Of a stretch of 64,000 nt of DNA, positions 40,101 to 55,100 are shown piece after piece. The stretch is from NCBI GenBank assembly GCA_932294295.1, contig OW028579.1, forward strand, positions 7,927,370 through 7,991,369, in the 5' to 3' direction. Position 1 is the stretch's first letter; each line of letters starts with the position of its first letter. The notes beneath the pieces are model-generated. The model saw only the letters and a program-made list of their open reading frames with translations, was not told the origin of the DNA and ran no database searches. The stretch comes from Alitta virens. Lineage: Eukaryota > Annelida > Polychaeta > Phyllodocida > Nereididae. The translations under genes and the position numbers were made by a program.

Positions 40101-43100
40101 CCCATGAGTGTGGTCTTTTACTTGTCTCAGCAAAGACACCGAGTACAAGACACCTCCAATTTAACGTCTCATGCGATCGACATCCAGCTGGGATGTAGCT
40201 TATGAAGAGTGCCCGGCCCGGGATCAAACCCGAGACCTTCAGCAAAGCTGGCCAACAAAGACCACCAGGTTCTGTTCTACACCATGCTAAACAAGGAGCA
40301 GTTTGAAACTTATTAATTCATCAATGAAGGAACTGGCTCGCTTCATTGATACCTATTGGCCTTCAGATATATTTATGTAATTATAGCCCATTTTAAGATG
40401 TTCAATTCTGCTTTATATCAAAGACTACTCTGGGAAGGTACGAACCTACAGTGTATGCACTGGGTGTCATGTCGCAATGGCCCAATTACTGGTCTCTCTT
40501 CATTATGTTAATAGATGACGCCATATTGATTACACCTTTGTAATTACACAAATGGAGGAGGGAAAAGTTAACAACTTTTTTATTCTTATTTCTTGCCATT
40601 TAATTCAGAGCTCAAGCAATTTCGAAATTCCCCCAGTAATCCATGCATCTGTTGTGTTCCTCAACTTGTGTGGGCTTCTGATTGAGAGTTGTAAATAAAA
40701 TACCTCAATAGTGCTCTGAACCATAAATGGATACCGTGCAAACGTATATGAGGTATTAATAATTAAAAAAAACAAGCATCATAACACTTCAACATATGCC
40801 CTCTTGAAATCACCTTAACAAAACATAACAGCAACAAAAATGAAAAATTACATCGCGTCGTTGATCACTCTGACCACTTTTTGATTAGGAAGTATTGCAA
40901 CAATTTTCTCATTGAAATGATTCAGTACAAATATTCTGTAATTTTAATGCATTCACCAGCCATATTTAACTTCTTTTTTTAAGGGCTGTATAGAATTTTT
41001 GAGAACGATGACGACAGGAACGCACAAACTGAAGTTCTGAATTAATATCCTATCTCGCATCATAGCATGACCTTTCTCTTGTGAAGATTCTCAACAGTGG
41101 TTTGAAGTTCAAAACTCCTAACAATACTCAAGCAAAATGAATTTCTGCTTTTGGCTCAGTGACATCTAATTTAGCTGCAGACTGCATTCTCATTTAACAT
41201 GCAAATTATAGTGCCCATGCATTTCCACAAAAGCCAAGCAGAAGCCTTTGAGCTAGTCCTAAAGATTCCATTTCAGTAATTGTTTCTTGTACGATTGGAA
41301 TTTGTTCCCAGTTTATTGTTCTTCGTGACGGGCATGGCAAATAAGCTAACGAGTGAAGTGTCTTTTTAACAAGGTATTATTGGTTGTAGAATAACAATTC
41401 AAAATGCAAATGTTACATCTATAGATGCATATTGGTCCTAGAGCAAATTTGAAAAGAGACAAAGCCTATATATCCCATGAGAACTTCGGTGAATTTATTA
41501 AAAGCTTGATATTCGCAGTTATTGCAGTAGTTTGTTATTAAACTATTCTTAGCAACAGTTTTAACTGAAGTTTACTTAATGTTTCATTTTATAATATTAC
41601 ACGGGAAAATGTTTGTGTTAACACAAATCTTCCATTTGATGTGGAATGTTGAAATGTTTCAATGGCTTATTGAACCTATCCTTTAAACCCCTTTGGAATC
41701 TTTGCAAAAGTTACAAGTGAACGGCTTTCTTGTTAGACTAGTGCCTCATTAGTATGCAATGCAGGCCGCTGGCCAGAGTAGAGCGCGCCTAATTTTCCCG
41801 CCAGAATGGATCGTGGCGCAGGAACAAATCTCTCGTCTGCTTTTGACCAGTATTGCACTAATGAATGACGGAATCACACAAATAAAACCCAACAATCTGC
41901 ATATTCATTGCCCGGCATCACCTCCTTTACAGGAGAGCGTTTCCAACCATCGTTTCCGGTCTTCTTGACGATTCCCTTAATGAAAACAGGAAGTGCAATT
42001 TGCACATTGCAAATCTCTCCACACTGCGCTCTACATTTTTACGCAATTAGTAAAAACGGATCCAAGAACCTTGTCCCTAGTGTGTATGCATCTGTCTTTC
42101 AATTGTCATTGATTGGCAAGGACCTATTGCAAATAACCGGGAAATTGCAGCCTTCGTTTTAAGGTAAATTGAGCGCCCTATCAGATTGCTCACTGCATTC
42201 CGTCTAATATCGCCCAACCAATGCCAGTTAAGAAAATTGCTGTCAGCTAAATTCATTCTGCTATCAACTGCCAACAATTAAAGATATAAAAGCACCTAAA
42301 AGCAGTCCCCAAGAGCTATGGTTAGTAACCTAACTGAATGTCATTGATTGGAAGTAAGGTTAAGGTTAAGATTCATACAAAACGGGAAGATCTCTCATAC
42401 TTAGTACAAAATTTACTGTTATCTTTATGTATGCATTTGACAAGCATTTTTACCAACTAAAGGTCAATAAACTTTAGAATCTCGAAGATGATGCATGGAC
42501 ACTAAGTCTTGTAATACTGGAAAATATACATAAAGTATTTGTGGAAAAGACATACCATTCCCTCACATGTGAGGCCGCCTCACATTTATGCACACCTGAG
42601 CAGACAAACATGATCTTTGTATTTACAAATTTGTCTTTTTTTTATAGTTTGCTCAAGTACTTTTACCACTGTTCGACAACATCCATGAGTTTGTGCTAAC
42701 ATTTGATATATTTTTTCCGAGTATCAATTCTCACCATGAAAGATAACGAATAAAGTACATCAGGGGAAAATCGTGCCAAAAAATGGAAACATCCGTCTTC
42801 GCGCTGTCTATTAGTAAGTTTGTTTGGTGGCCATCTTGATTTTTTTCTCATCACCGAAAAAGCATCCCTGGATGTGCAGTTTATTGGATTTGCATCCCGA
42901 TCAATGCCTCATCCCTCATAGTTGCTGAAGAGGCCATGATACTATTTGAATCTATTACCTAACAAGTTGTCATTCCCAGACATGATTGCTTGACAAATGA
43001 CATTTTGATGAGGCTAACTCAAAACTATTGGACTTTTCATTATGGCACAGTATTGCAATTTTGTTCCGAAAGTAATTCCAGTATTTTCACGCGGTGAGTG

Positions 43101-46100
43101 GATTGAGCCTCACCAATAATGTCACGTGTGATTTGTTAACCACCGAGTTTTATAACAGAGCATTTAATGTGCTTTGACAATTAAATTTGCATCAAAGTTT
43201 AAGCAATAGTTTCAGTTTCTCCAATTTATTGCGTGGTATTTTAAGGATTAATTGAAAACAAGTCTTTGATCAAAATGGATACAAATACCAAATGGTTATA
43301 CTCTGTAATAAATCTCAATCTATTTCAATTTCGTAATCTTTACCCGCTACTGTTTCATCTATAAGTGTAATCTACACCAACCTTTGCTCAATCTAAATGC
43401 TTTAGTAGGAGGACTGAATCCCCTTGTTCCATTGATGCCAACTGCTGCAAGTCGGAACTCGTACCATCTTCCTGGGCCCACATCTCTTAATACTGCTGTT
43501 GTTGCTGTAGTCTGAAAACAAAATTAACTAATCATACACAATGTAACACAAAGTTACTAAATGCACTATCAACAGACCGCTATAAGTCACCTGAGGGATA
43601 TCAGATCTAGGCGCCCATGTAAACTCAGCAAAGCCATTATTTAAATTTAAGTCTATCAAATGCAGCAAATTTTATGAGTGACCAAATGTAATAACGTAAT
43701 TTTCACAACCCAAATACCATATTGAATATTGGGAAGATCACTCGTTGTGTTAATCTGGGCTTAGTTTATTGTGCACTAGATGAGTGTCACCTTTCGCAAT
43801 ATTACTAACTGATTTGGTAACTCTCTTTAGAGCACACCACGTGGTGTCTTTATGACGTCATTAAGATTCAGAAGGAGGCCGGTTGTTTATCACCCATCCA
43901 TGCTAGACTGACCACGACAGGCAGAGGGTCTTAGAAAAGCCTTCAGCTCATTCATCATAGACACTACAGTCTCTGAATGACAACGACTGCCCTGGTTGTA
44001 AAATGCAAAAGTTGGAACAAGAGCTTTGGCTGGAGAAAGGAAAATCTGAGGTACAATACAACTCATATATTACGATCAGTCTTTTACAAGCCAGCCTGAG
44101 CTAGACCAATTCTGCAAACTGCCTCTAATCCAAACGATCTAGCTGTAGCTGAAATAATCAATGACTGCAACTATATTTTTTTTTGTAGATTTATGCGCAG
44201 TGGAAGGGAATTTTTTCAGTTAATGTCATGAAAAGGAAAGTTGCTTATTAAATCAGATTTTGAAATTACTTGTACTGATCATCAATGTTGTTGGAGACTA
44301 TGTTATGACAATGAAAATGACATGCACAGTGGTCGAAGTGGCCTTCAACGTTTTGTGAGTGGTGTATGGCAGTAACTTGAATATCCCACGGATAATTATT
44401 GGACTGAGCAGTCTTTGTTATATATTATGTAGTAGTGTCATGTTGCAATATCACTCAACCTCAAGTGATCAGCTCACACATTATGCTGTTCTTTGATAAT
44501 ACAACCAGTGTTGATCATATAGTAAGCAGGCCCTGCAGGGCAGTCGGTAACTGAGATATATGCTCACGTTGACTTTAAGTAATCTGATTCTAAGTTTTTT
44601 TTTGAAATTTCTCTAATATGGGGGGGGGGGAGGAGGGGGAGGGCTTCAAGTTGCGATCTACTTGGCATTTTATTTACAACAATCATGCTTATTAATTAAT
44701 CTGGTTGAGAGGGAAACATAGGAATTATTATCAATATCTATTACACTATGCTGAACAGTCACAACAATATAGTTTTATAACTAAGATCGTTTGAGAAATA
44801 TTTTTAGAAGTTTTGCCATGACCGGAAAATACAAGCCGCATACAACATAGTTTTATGGATCATGCGCGCGGAACACTTGCCTAACCAAACAGTTCCACCA
44901 GTTCACCCAATATTTCCAGCAATATCGATAACATGCAAGGGCTGAAAACTATTGAAAATGTGACATTAAAGATGGGCACAAACATTAATAATGGCTGGGG
45001 GGGGGGGGGGGGGGGTGAAGCTCCCTGACATGAACATGATGGCCTGGCGTAGTAATTTCCTGCTCAGTGGCAGTGATGTGGTTTGGTTACGCGGAACGAT
45101 AGTTTTGTTACAACATCTCTGCTTTAAGGGGTCACGTGGTTTAAGGTGCATCTGGGAGTTTTTGTGGAGTAAATGGGTAATGCGAGTCATACGGCACTTA
45201 TTTTGGATAATTTATGGCAATGTAATGTTAAAGTAATGGATTATTGTTACATATCTAGCATGACAAAATGAAATGAAATATGGAATGTGACAAATTCTAT
45301 GACAAATATGAATTTGTAATGGATGATCAGAAAGATAGTTTCGTGGTTCTTTTGACTGGGTGTGTTAGTTGAAGGATGAATTGCTGCATTACACTCGGAT
45401 TTTCTGTTGTATTCAATATGGTGAAAAACGATGATGAACAAAGCAAAATTTAAAAATTGTTTCAAAAGTTTGAAAAAAAGCGAGAGGTACAGAAACTAGA
45501 AAAAACTACAAACTCTGGTTCTCATATTTAAAAACAGGAAGTCCTAACAATAGTTATGCATCAGATGCATTGCCAAGTTTCCTAAATTCTGAATGAAGAA
45601 TATAATAGGCTAACTAATGCAGTCCCAAATGGCATCTGAAGCAGTCGACTACACCGTACCTCACAATTAAGACCACTAAATGTTGGCCAATAGTCCATTC
45701 TCAGGATTGTAAATTAACTCCCATTTAAGACACCTTAACATTGATACTGGTAATGGAAACAAGAGTCAGGGTCAGAGTGACATTTATTCACCGACACCAA
45801 AGTAACTTTATAACTGACACCCTAACGAAAATGTGCAGCTGTTGTAACCAGTCCACTGATCCAAAGACAAATATATGTTAGAACTTCTGAAACACAGTTG
45901 AGGATGCTTAAGGACAGTTTTTACTTTGCAAATCAAAATTTAATATTAGAATAAACTTACTTCTTATGATAAATAACACAGCTTAATAAGTTCTCAAACA
46001 TCTAGTGAATTAGTGTGTTATGATGAATTGCATGCGTCATGCTTTTCGTCTTCAAATGCAATGTTTGAACGATGGATAAATCACAAAAATGAGCTCAAAT

Positions 46101-49100
46101 ACAACGCATATATTCAACTTCCTTCCATATGTAATTAACAAACATGCCACGCAATATTTTAATTAGGACAGGTAGGGACCATGGCAATGAGACGAAGGAT
46201 AAAACAGCCTTGTGAAGATGCTGCATTGATTAATAAGAGTTTCCCAACTAAGCTAATTAAGCAAATTTAATAAGCACTGTCCACTCCCAGGATAGATGCC
46301 CATTTTGTTTTAAGAAAAACGCGAATATCTGTATGGTAAGGTGGTCTTGTCCGCTTATGGTACATTTGTATATAGCAAGATTAGATAACGGGTGAACATT
46401 TGGCAGTCAAGGACAGTGTGAGGAGAGATGAGGTGCTTACTGCTAATTTATTTTGTATTCCAGTGAAATATCTTTCTTATAAAGTCATAACCAAAATGTA
46501 TTGCTAATGAAAACTTCACTATTGTCTAAGACTCAGCACTTGCCTTCCAGTATATTGGAACTGACTTTAATATCAAATACCAACCACAGTGTACACACTT
46601 CAGCATGCAAAGGGGGTTCAGACTACCTGTGGTGACGTAAGGACAAAAACTTAGTGATTAATAGGAGAGCATTGTTCTTGTGGACCAATGCATACAACAC
46701 AGCCATTGAAGTACAAAGCATCATTCGCTCCAGAAGATGGTAAGCTTGATGTATCACTATGCAGTGGAACTCACAATTAAGACCACCCAATATTACGACC
46801 ATCTCGATTTATAGTTTGCGATTGAATAGATAATGTCTATCATTGAGTGTTTTCGCTATGTATTAGTGAAGGGCATTTATTTGTTTTTGAAAATTTTGAA
46901 CTTAACAAATCACTATAAGGGGTAAGTCAAGGCATATAAGATCTTCAGAGGACAATCTGTGCATGATGTGACTGTAAGTCGCAAGCGATACAATCTACTT
47001 ATCAGACCGAGAGCCTTATTCTAGGTACAAATCGGCTCCATCTGGTGCAATTTAGCATACTAATGTGGCATTTTGTTTCATTAAAAAAAACAGTCCAACA
47101 TGAAAAAGTCACAGCGAAGGTCACAAAAAAAATTCCCGTGTTAAAACATATTACTTACACCACTCACTAAAATCCCCATCTTGATTCAAAGACCACAACA
47201 GTTATTCTAAAAATGGTCTTAAATCGTGGAATTCCAGGGTTCAGGATTCCTCCCACCCTTAGGAGCGTGACACCGTCACATATCAACTAGGAGTTAATTG
47301 GAATGTCTGCTGATTCATGTTTTATATGATTTTCTTTAATTCCAAGCGTGGTCTTAAATTTGGTCTCCACTGCACACTTTAGAGAGCATCATTCGCTGCA
47401 AAAATGCTGAACTTGATGTATCGCTATGTTTCCTGGTGTTGAACTACTGAACCAGCCATATGTTCAACAATCTGTCCTTCATTGATTTTTCCCACATAAA
47501 AATGGACCGTTTTATAAGAACTATTTCTAAGTGTCGTTTATGGAAGCTTTCTTAGAAGATGAGAGTAAAATTGCTTTGGAGTAAAAAAGAGTGCAATCTG
47601 TTATAGAGTTCAATTGCTTTGGAACACGCGAGAATTGTATACAGGGCTTAGTGTTATGTAATAGAAAAAATCTCTATAGGTTGAGTGCAGTTACTGCAGT
47701 ATCGATGAATTCTTTAGTGCTCCTCTGAAGGTCCCGGGTTCAATTCCAGGCCCGGGCAACCTTTCAGGAGCATCATCCCAGCTGGATGTCGTTCGGATGA
47801 GAAGTTAAATTGGCGGTCCCTTGTACCCAGTGTCTATGTTGAGGCAAATAAAAGACCCACGTATCGGGTAAATGTGTCCATAGCGACAAGAACCTGTCTT
47901 AGAAGGCTTCCCATATCTATCTATCTATCTTGATAGGTAAACTGAATGTGCATGCGATATATTGCATTCAATTGTTACGATGTTTGCATAGTTTACATGT
48001 TCACCTCCTACAGGCACTTGTAATGATGAATTGATAAAGTTTAGCAATTTGTTGCTTTTGACGCTAATGATTTGGTAAAGCATACTGCGTGGATGTCAGT
48101 TGCACTCTTCGAACAAATGACTACTGTACCTTCATTAGAGATTCTGCTCAACAGAGTCAACAGATAATACTAGAATCAAAACCCTCAGAGAAGTCTTAGC
48201 AACTAGGCTACTCAGCTGTTGAAGTAATTTAATAATCGGGCATGGTTATGGCGATTTTGGTATGGCCAAGTTTGCCCGTTTTCTCTTGCCCCAGCTCAGA
48301 GAGACAAAACTTTGTTTCATTCAAACATTGCTAACCACTATTGTTGTTATTCAGTTATTGTACTAAAGGCATATTTATATATGTATTTTCCAAATGTGTT
48401 TAGGATAGAAAATAATAACATTAAATTTTGGTGGACCGATGTAAAAGCTAAATGAAAATTGCACTGTTTCTATTTTAACGTACAAGCATACGCACACAGA
48501 AAAAGATCTATGTAAACTTAGCATATGACTAGGGTTGCAAGAAAAATGCAGTTATTTAATCCACTATCCAGTATATTATATAACACACAAATATAAGATG
48601 GGCAACCCATGGGTGAGATGCTTTTCTGAAATATTTTATATAACCCCTTTGGGCCATTTAGGTATGTACGTCTTTGTAGCATAAGGAATACTTTGCTGAA
48701 GCAAAGGATAGCATACAATGGTTCTCAGGAATGATGGGAAAAATACTGCTGCTGTTGCTGCTGCTACTGCTGCTGATGTAGGACTGCATCTTTGTTGTCC
48801 GCATCTCTCTGATGTTGCAAAGAATCTATTTGTTGAGCAGCGAAAAGCAGGAGACCTTTAGAGAAGTTCGAACAAAAAGGAATACTTCATTGATCCAGTC
48901 CTATTGGCACGAATACTACTTCTCTTTGGATCGGATGTCTACTAAGAATTCCATTCTGTTCTGTTGCAAATCACATGGGTACAGGGGATTTTTGCTGCCG
49001 TTTGGAAACTTGATATTTCATATAAAACGGTACGTCCTAAAATGCAAGAGTTTGCGCAAGCACATGATGTATGCCCATGTTATCTAATACTCTAACCAGT

Positions 49101-52100
49101 ATCTAAAAATCTAATAAAACGCATTTCAGCAATTTCCTTGGCTTACGATATTTTGACTTGCCCCCAATCCAATGTTGTTTTGCAATACGGTAGTGTTAAC
49201 TGAGATCACTGTTACATGTGTTTTGTTGATCACAGCTGATTTTGTGAAGGATGCTGGCTTCCATACCAAGAATCGAACCCAATACCCGTTTGTATTAACT
49301 TGGGGTTTTCAAGAAAAGCCACAGAAAAAGACACCGACTTAGCTGAACAACCCGTATTGTTATGTAGTCATCCATCAATGTAGATAAATGGTAGTGGATG
49401 ATGAGGTGTCCAATTATTGTCAGAATAACTATAGATAGAAATGCCCCCTGCATGAAGACACGATACTACTGTGGAACTCTACTTTAAGGCCTCACTATTA
49501 AGACTATATTGTTCCTATGACCATGCATCCAGCATGCAACCCAGGGATATCATGTCACATCAGAAGTCACCTTTGTACTGTACCTCTGAACTGAGACTAC
49601 CTACTAAAACCAGACCATTTTGTAGCAACTACTACCAATGGTGGTCTTAATGGTAAGGTCACACTGTATTCCTTTGAATTCTTTTGACGGTGCAAACCTC
49701 CCGCCTTGCCTGACGGGGTCTATTGCATTAGAAGATGTTGACACATTTCATAAATCTCTGGGGGACCGTTAACAAGTTGGCCATCCTTGGAGCAGCTCAG
49801 CTATGCCTCTTATAAAGTCGATTCCTTGGATCTTTTTGCTTCTATTGCATCTTTTGGATCTCCCCTCCTTCTTGTTTGTCAGCCATTTTGGCAGCCGCCA
49901 TTTTGTTGGACTGACAATGAGGCTGTTGACGCATGCGCACTGCAAACTTGCCTCGTTTTCACGATCAGGTGGCAAGGGGAGCAGAGTCAACAAGCTGATT
50001 GGGCATGATTAGATTATGGCCAACTCCAAACAGAGGCGGTGGAGGGCAATCTTGCAAAATTGAATGGCGTTTGTACTGGTCTCCGTGTCTTGAAAGGAAA
50101 CTACTTGAGCCATGTGTAGTTGCCCAATTCCCTCCTGAACGCCAATCACATGACCTTAACCCCTCGCACACAGCTCCACCAAGTGGCAGAGAAAAAATGT
50201 CTTAATTCCGTGATTTCAAGTTTAGGTTTTTGAAACAACCTGCAAATTAAACTCGTTGAGGTCAGGACACACCATGACGTGCTGGGTTTGCAGAGTCTTA
50301 AATATCCAGTGTGCGGAGGCAGAAAACCATGGTGTGGCTGTAACCCCCCCCCCCCCTCACATAAACTATAACATCAGTTATATACTCCCCTGTTTTCTAT
50401 TGTTCTGAGCGGGCAACAATAATATTCATTCTTTTCTGAGTGCAAACTAAACTTGTTTTGCGTAATAAAGGCACTAAAACAAAATAATCAAACAAATGAG
50501 TAAATATGCCTAATGGAGTATAAGTTAGTTATATCCCTCATAGTCGGGAGTTAACTAACATTTTTGTTGCTATCCCTCCACCTGAAGATTCGGGATATAA
50601 CCTACAAAAATGTTTGTTAACTCCCGACTATGAGTGATAAAACTAATACTAATACAACATGGCATTTAATATATATATATATATATAAATTTATTAAATT
50701 CATAATTCCTTCTTTTTTCCCTGATATGATCAAGTGTCACATAAAATTGGATCTTGCTGACATAAACAAAACAAATTACATAACAATAGCCCAGGACTTT
50801 CAAATTGTTCTGTGTTCTATTACTTATTGGATTATAGGCCTATAATTATGTACCAGTGACACTTTTAAAGAAAACTAAAAACTCATTTATTCAGAATTTG
50901 CTATGAATGATAGCTCTCTATATTATTTATTTATTTATTATATTGTTATTGCATGTCTTTTTTTTTCTTCCTTTCTCTCTTCTTTTTATTATTTTTCCTT
51001 AGAAGTAGAAGCCCTATAGACAGCGAGTGCCGGCTTTGAATTGCACAATTTTCGTGACAAAATTTAAAGATACATAGGCGCTATTCACAAAATATTAAAA
51101 AAACTTCTGCTCACGGAATCTGGAAACTGGGCCATGGAAATCATACACGGAAAGGAGTCTTAGTCAGATCTGACTACTGACTACTGAGTTATAAATGATG
51201 GAGTTTGGTGGCAATTGAGGGCGTACTTGTTGAGTACAAGCAAAGGCGGGTAAAGATTTTCAAATGAGTGAAAACAATGGTAAATATGCAGTGCGCTCGC
51301 ACACTCGTCAAAAAATCCGTCAGTAATAAAAAAAAACTGCAATGTAACTCATTTTGGCAAAGTGTTGTCCACGGGGCTATCTTTATGACATCACTTGCAA
51401 AAATTACTCCGATTAACCATAGAAGTTCAGCATATATGCCGTCCCAACGTGCTTAAGCCCCTTTGGCTTTAATCAAAATTCCCCTTCGCACAACTTTACC
51501 GTTATTCATTTTTTCACAACTTAAATATGAATATTGCTTTTTTATTGTAAATAAAAGCTGTACTAACCTGAGCCAACTGGGACCACTCTGACATGTGCAG
51601 TTCACTGACTTGGTGTCCCACGTTGTAGCGTCCTTGGACCATGTACAGAACCGGAAGTGAAATGTTGGAAATGGAAGGTAGCCACGTGACCTCTACTGAC
51701 CCGGATGTAGCACGTTCTCTCACCCTCAAGACCACTGGCATTCTGGGTACTCCTGATTGAGAATAAATAACAATATCAATGTGTGTAAAATTGTAATAAG
51801 ATGACAATTTCCATGTCCCTTTCCATGTAGTAAGATCGGTTCCAGAAGGAAAACACTAGTCAGACCTGCTTTAAAAAGAACATCCAAGCTATTTAACAGC
51901 TATGGGTTAAATCAGTTGGTTTTGCTTGCTTGCTAAAAAAGCAAATATATCAATCAATTTATGGAACCATAATTTAAATAATTTAGTTTGTTAATAAAAT
52001 TCTATGCGATAACGTTGCTAGTTTAGATGAACAACCAATATATTGAATGCAATATCAGATCTGATCTCGTTTTATAAACATTTCTAGACTAATTAAAAAA

Positions 52101-55100
52101 TACTAACTTTAACTCATTCGAAATACTTCAATATGGTTTCACCCGAAATGACTTGTATTAAAGACTACCACCTTGATTGCAAACTAAACATGGCTTACAC
52201 TGAGCCAATCATAGCCTAAAGGTGTAGTCACTGGGCCAACGTCATCACCAGCTATATTTGACAAAATATTCCAATTTACCTGTATACAAATGAACAGGAG
52301 TTACACAAGCCCTTCCGCAAGAGTGGGAACAGCATTTCCTTGTGCCCTCGCAATCCCTGTCATGGTGACACGCTTCGGTGCAAACTGTTGAGATGGCAAT
52401 GACATCTTTCTCTGGAGGACATGACCCGGGTCGAACTATTCGCAGATGTCGCAAGAAACTGCAACTCTGTTCGCAGTCTTCTTCTCCCAACTGAAAGAAA
52501 AAAATAAACTTTACTTCTTATAATTCTAAGCAACAAATGGAAAACAGAAACAAATGCTTATTAAGACCATTAGAAAATGTTGAACCAAACACACTCTTTT
52601 ATGCTAAATTCTACTGTGGGCTGACTGAGTTTTCTTTTGCAGATAAACGCATATGCTTGATGCACATCAAATAGATTGTCACCCAAAAAATTGTGGTTTA
52701 CATAAGCCCTGCCAAACTGGAATATACTTCACTTATAGTGCAATTTGATGACATAGTTGATCTGTCTACCTTCTTATTCTGTAAAAAGCCATACAATTTG
52801 ATACAAAGCCACCGACCCAGGGAAGCGAAATTACTCCACTGTTGGTGACTTCATTTCCAGCTTTGAAGACATACCACCAAGCACCACACGAATGAAAGCC
52901 CATTCAATCACAGTCAGTAGTTTCTTGCTGTGCATTGCCAATTTTTGTATATAGTCACCACCTTTTTCTTGGGTTATTGACTTTAATCAACTGCAATCAG
53001 ATTGGTTCCTTGTGAGACAATCTGGTTCACAGAATTTGGTCCAAGTCATCAATGACCAATGGTCAGTTTAATTTGTCATCTGATTGAATGACCACCATGA
53101 ATAGACTGACCAATGAGTGGACCTAGGATGGACACTACACTGACCAATGTCCAGTGCACAATGGGCCACTAGTGACCACTGCCAGGTGATGTCCACGTCA
53201 AGCTGATGGTCATTGTTGGGCTCTGGTGCTGTCAATGATGGTCATTCGACCAATACATCAATTGATGCCTGTTTATATCAAGCAGATGGAACAAGTTACT
53301 TGGAATCAAAGGACCCAGTGTTTAACCCAAGGGCCTTCATCTATGGTAAGCTGCAGTATACTACTGAATGAATCCAAAAATAAATAAATTCTCACAAAGT
53401 TTAAACTCTTAGCACACTAAAATGCTTATACATAGCAATCTAAGTTTGGCAAACCTACGATTTCAAAAGAAAATGTTTGCTACCCACCCAGTTTAGTGGC
53501 CTGAGTGTCATTTTCAAGACGTTATTACTTTACTTTAAGTACGAAGGGAGCCACTCCTGGAAAGCGTACAGTACAGTCTCCTCCCCGTCAACAAAAACTG
53601 TGGGGTTCTACTCGTCTGGAGAGTTAATTGTGGCATCAAACTCATGCTCATAACCTGGCCCAGATTGGGAATCAGACCAGCCAGTGGATCTTAAAACTGT
53701 AGTATCCTCATATCAATGTATTGACTAGTCTTAAACCAGTAGCACAATCTCTTACGCAATATGGGTTTACATGTACACTATCTTTCATTTTATCAGTCAT
53801 AGAAGTCACCCTTGACTCCATGGATCTTCCAATAAGTGGTTGCCTAGATTTGCTTTTCAGTGTGGCTCCCCAATAACTCACCCCCTTGTGATTCTAACCC
53901 TCTAGCACCTCTACCATCTCATAACACAACTGTTTGCTCAGTAGTTGGTGCCTTTTTTCTGACGGGTATAAATCTAACCTTGTTTGCATTAGGTCCTTGA
54001 GCAGTCTCTACTGGTCTTGCCCTGCCTTACAGGATTTTGAGGGGACAGGAGCAGCACTTTTGAGTGGCATTTCCTGTCCCAGCCCAGACTGCCTCTACGA
54101 GTGTCATCTCAGTTTGGTTCTCTAGGGCTGACTTCTGCAACTCTTGTCATTATAGTAGGAATATATTCTTTTAAATTTAGTTTTTTGTTGTAAATAAACA
54201 CTTTCCATTAAACTAATTATTTATTCACATAGTACTGTCTAATAAGATGGAAATGCAGAATCATTTGGTACAACCACGAAACAATAGTCATGAAATCACA
54301 TAACACATTTCAGGCATCAACTGCCATAACTATATAATATTAGGTGAATTCTTATTGAACCCTAATGATGCAGTAAATAATCACGTCAAATGACCAAAAT
54401 AATGAGACCATTTATAAATTTATGCTATTATAATAGAAATGGTTGATAGCCAGATCATGCGACGTTGATCATGAATGTATGTGACCGACACCAAGCCGAT
54501 ACGGCATGTTCAAGGGAATTAGCACTGTATAAACGATAAGCATTTATTGAAGTTATACATGTTCATATGGATACAAACATTGTGATCCTATTGTGTCATA
54601 GTCTGTTTTTTTGTATCACATTGCACTATAGCGTATTGTCAATTATCCTCAGTTAAAGCCAAATGCTGCTTGGTCGAGAGCTAATAGATACTATAATAAA
54701 ACTTAATAACTGTGTGGTTCAGAGCCTTGAACTTCACTCATGATGAGGTTGGGCTGGAGAGACCACTCGTCCCTGCGGGACTCGAGTGAAATTCAAGGCT
54801 CTGAACCACACAGTTATTAAGTTTTATTTATATCTCGCAATCTCCCCTCTATTATTTTTTTTTATGCAAACTATTTTTCCAGCAGTGAGTAAGGATATTT
54901 TGTTTTTCTATCTGTTCTGCCTAACTCTGGTTGGTCACCATGGTGATGACGTCACCGTTTCAAAACAACAACGTCATGATTCAGGAAGGAGAGTCTTCAG
55001 ACTGAAGCACTTTCGGCCTCAATTTGGAGAGTTTATGGAAATTTCAGTATATTGTGGAATATAACTTCGTATTTACAAAATTATCAGTTTAGCCATGCCC

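Noticed and set aside
44991..45236. An 81-codon frame with a poly-Gly start
   Set aside because: The Gly run is a G homopolymer; no other protein-like feature.
50328..50345. Another end of the TA-flanked transposon (GGTGTGGCTGTAACCCC)
   Set aside because: It lacks the leading GGG and TA and there is no partner end; likely chance.
53934..54125. A small plus-strand protein
   Set aside because: No homology I recognise, no splice support, and it sits within an anosmin intron.
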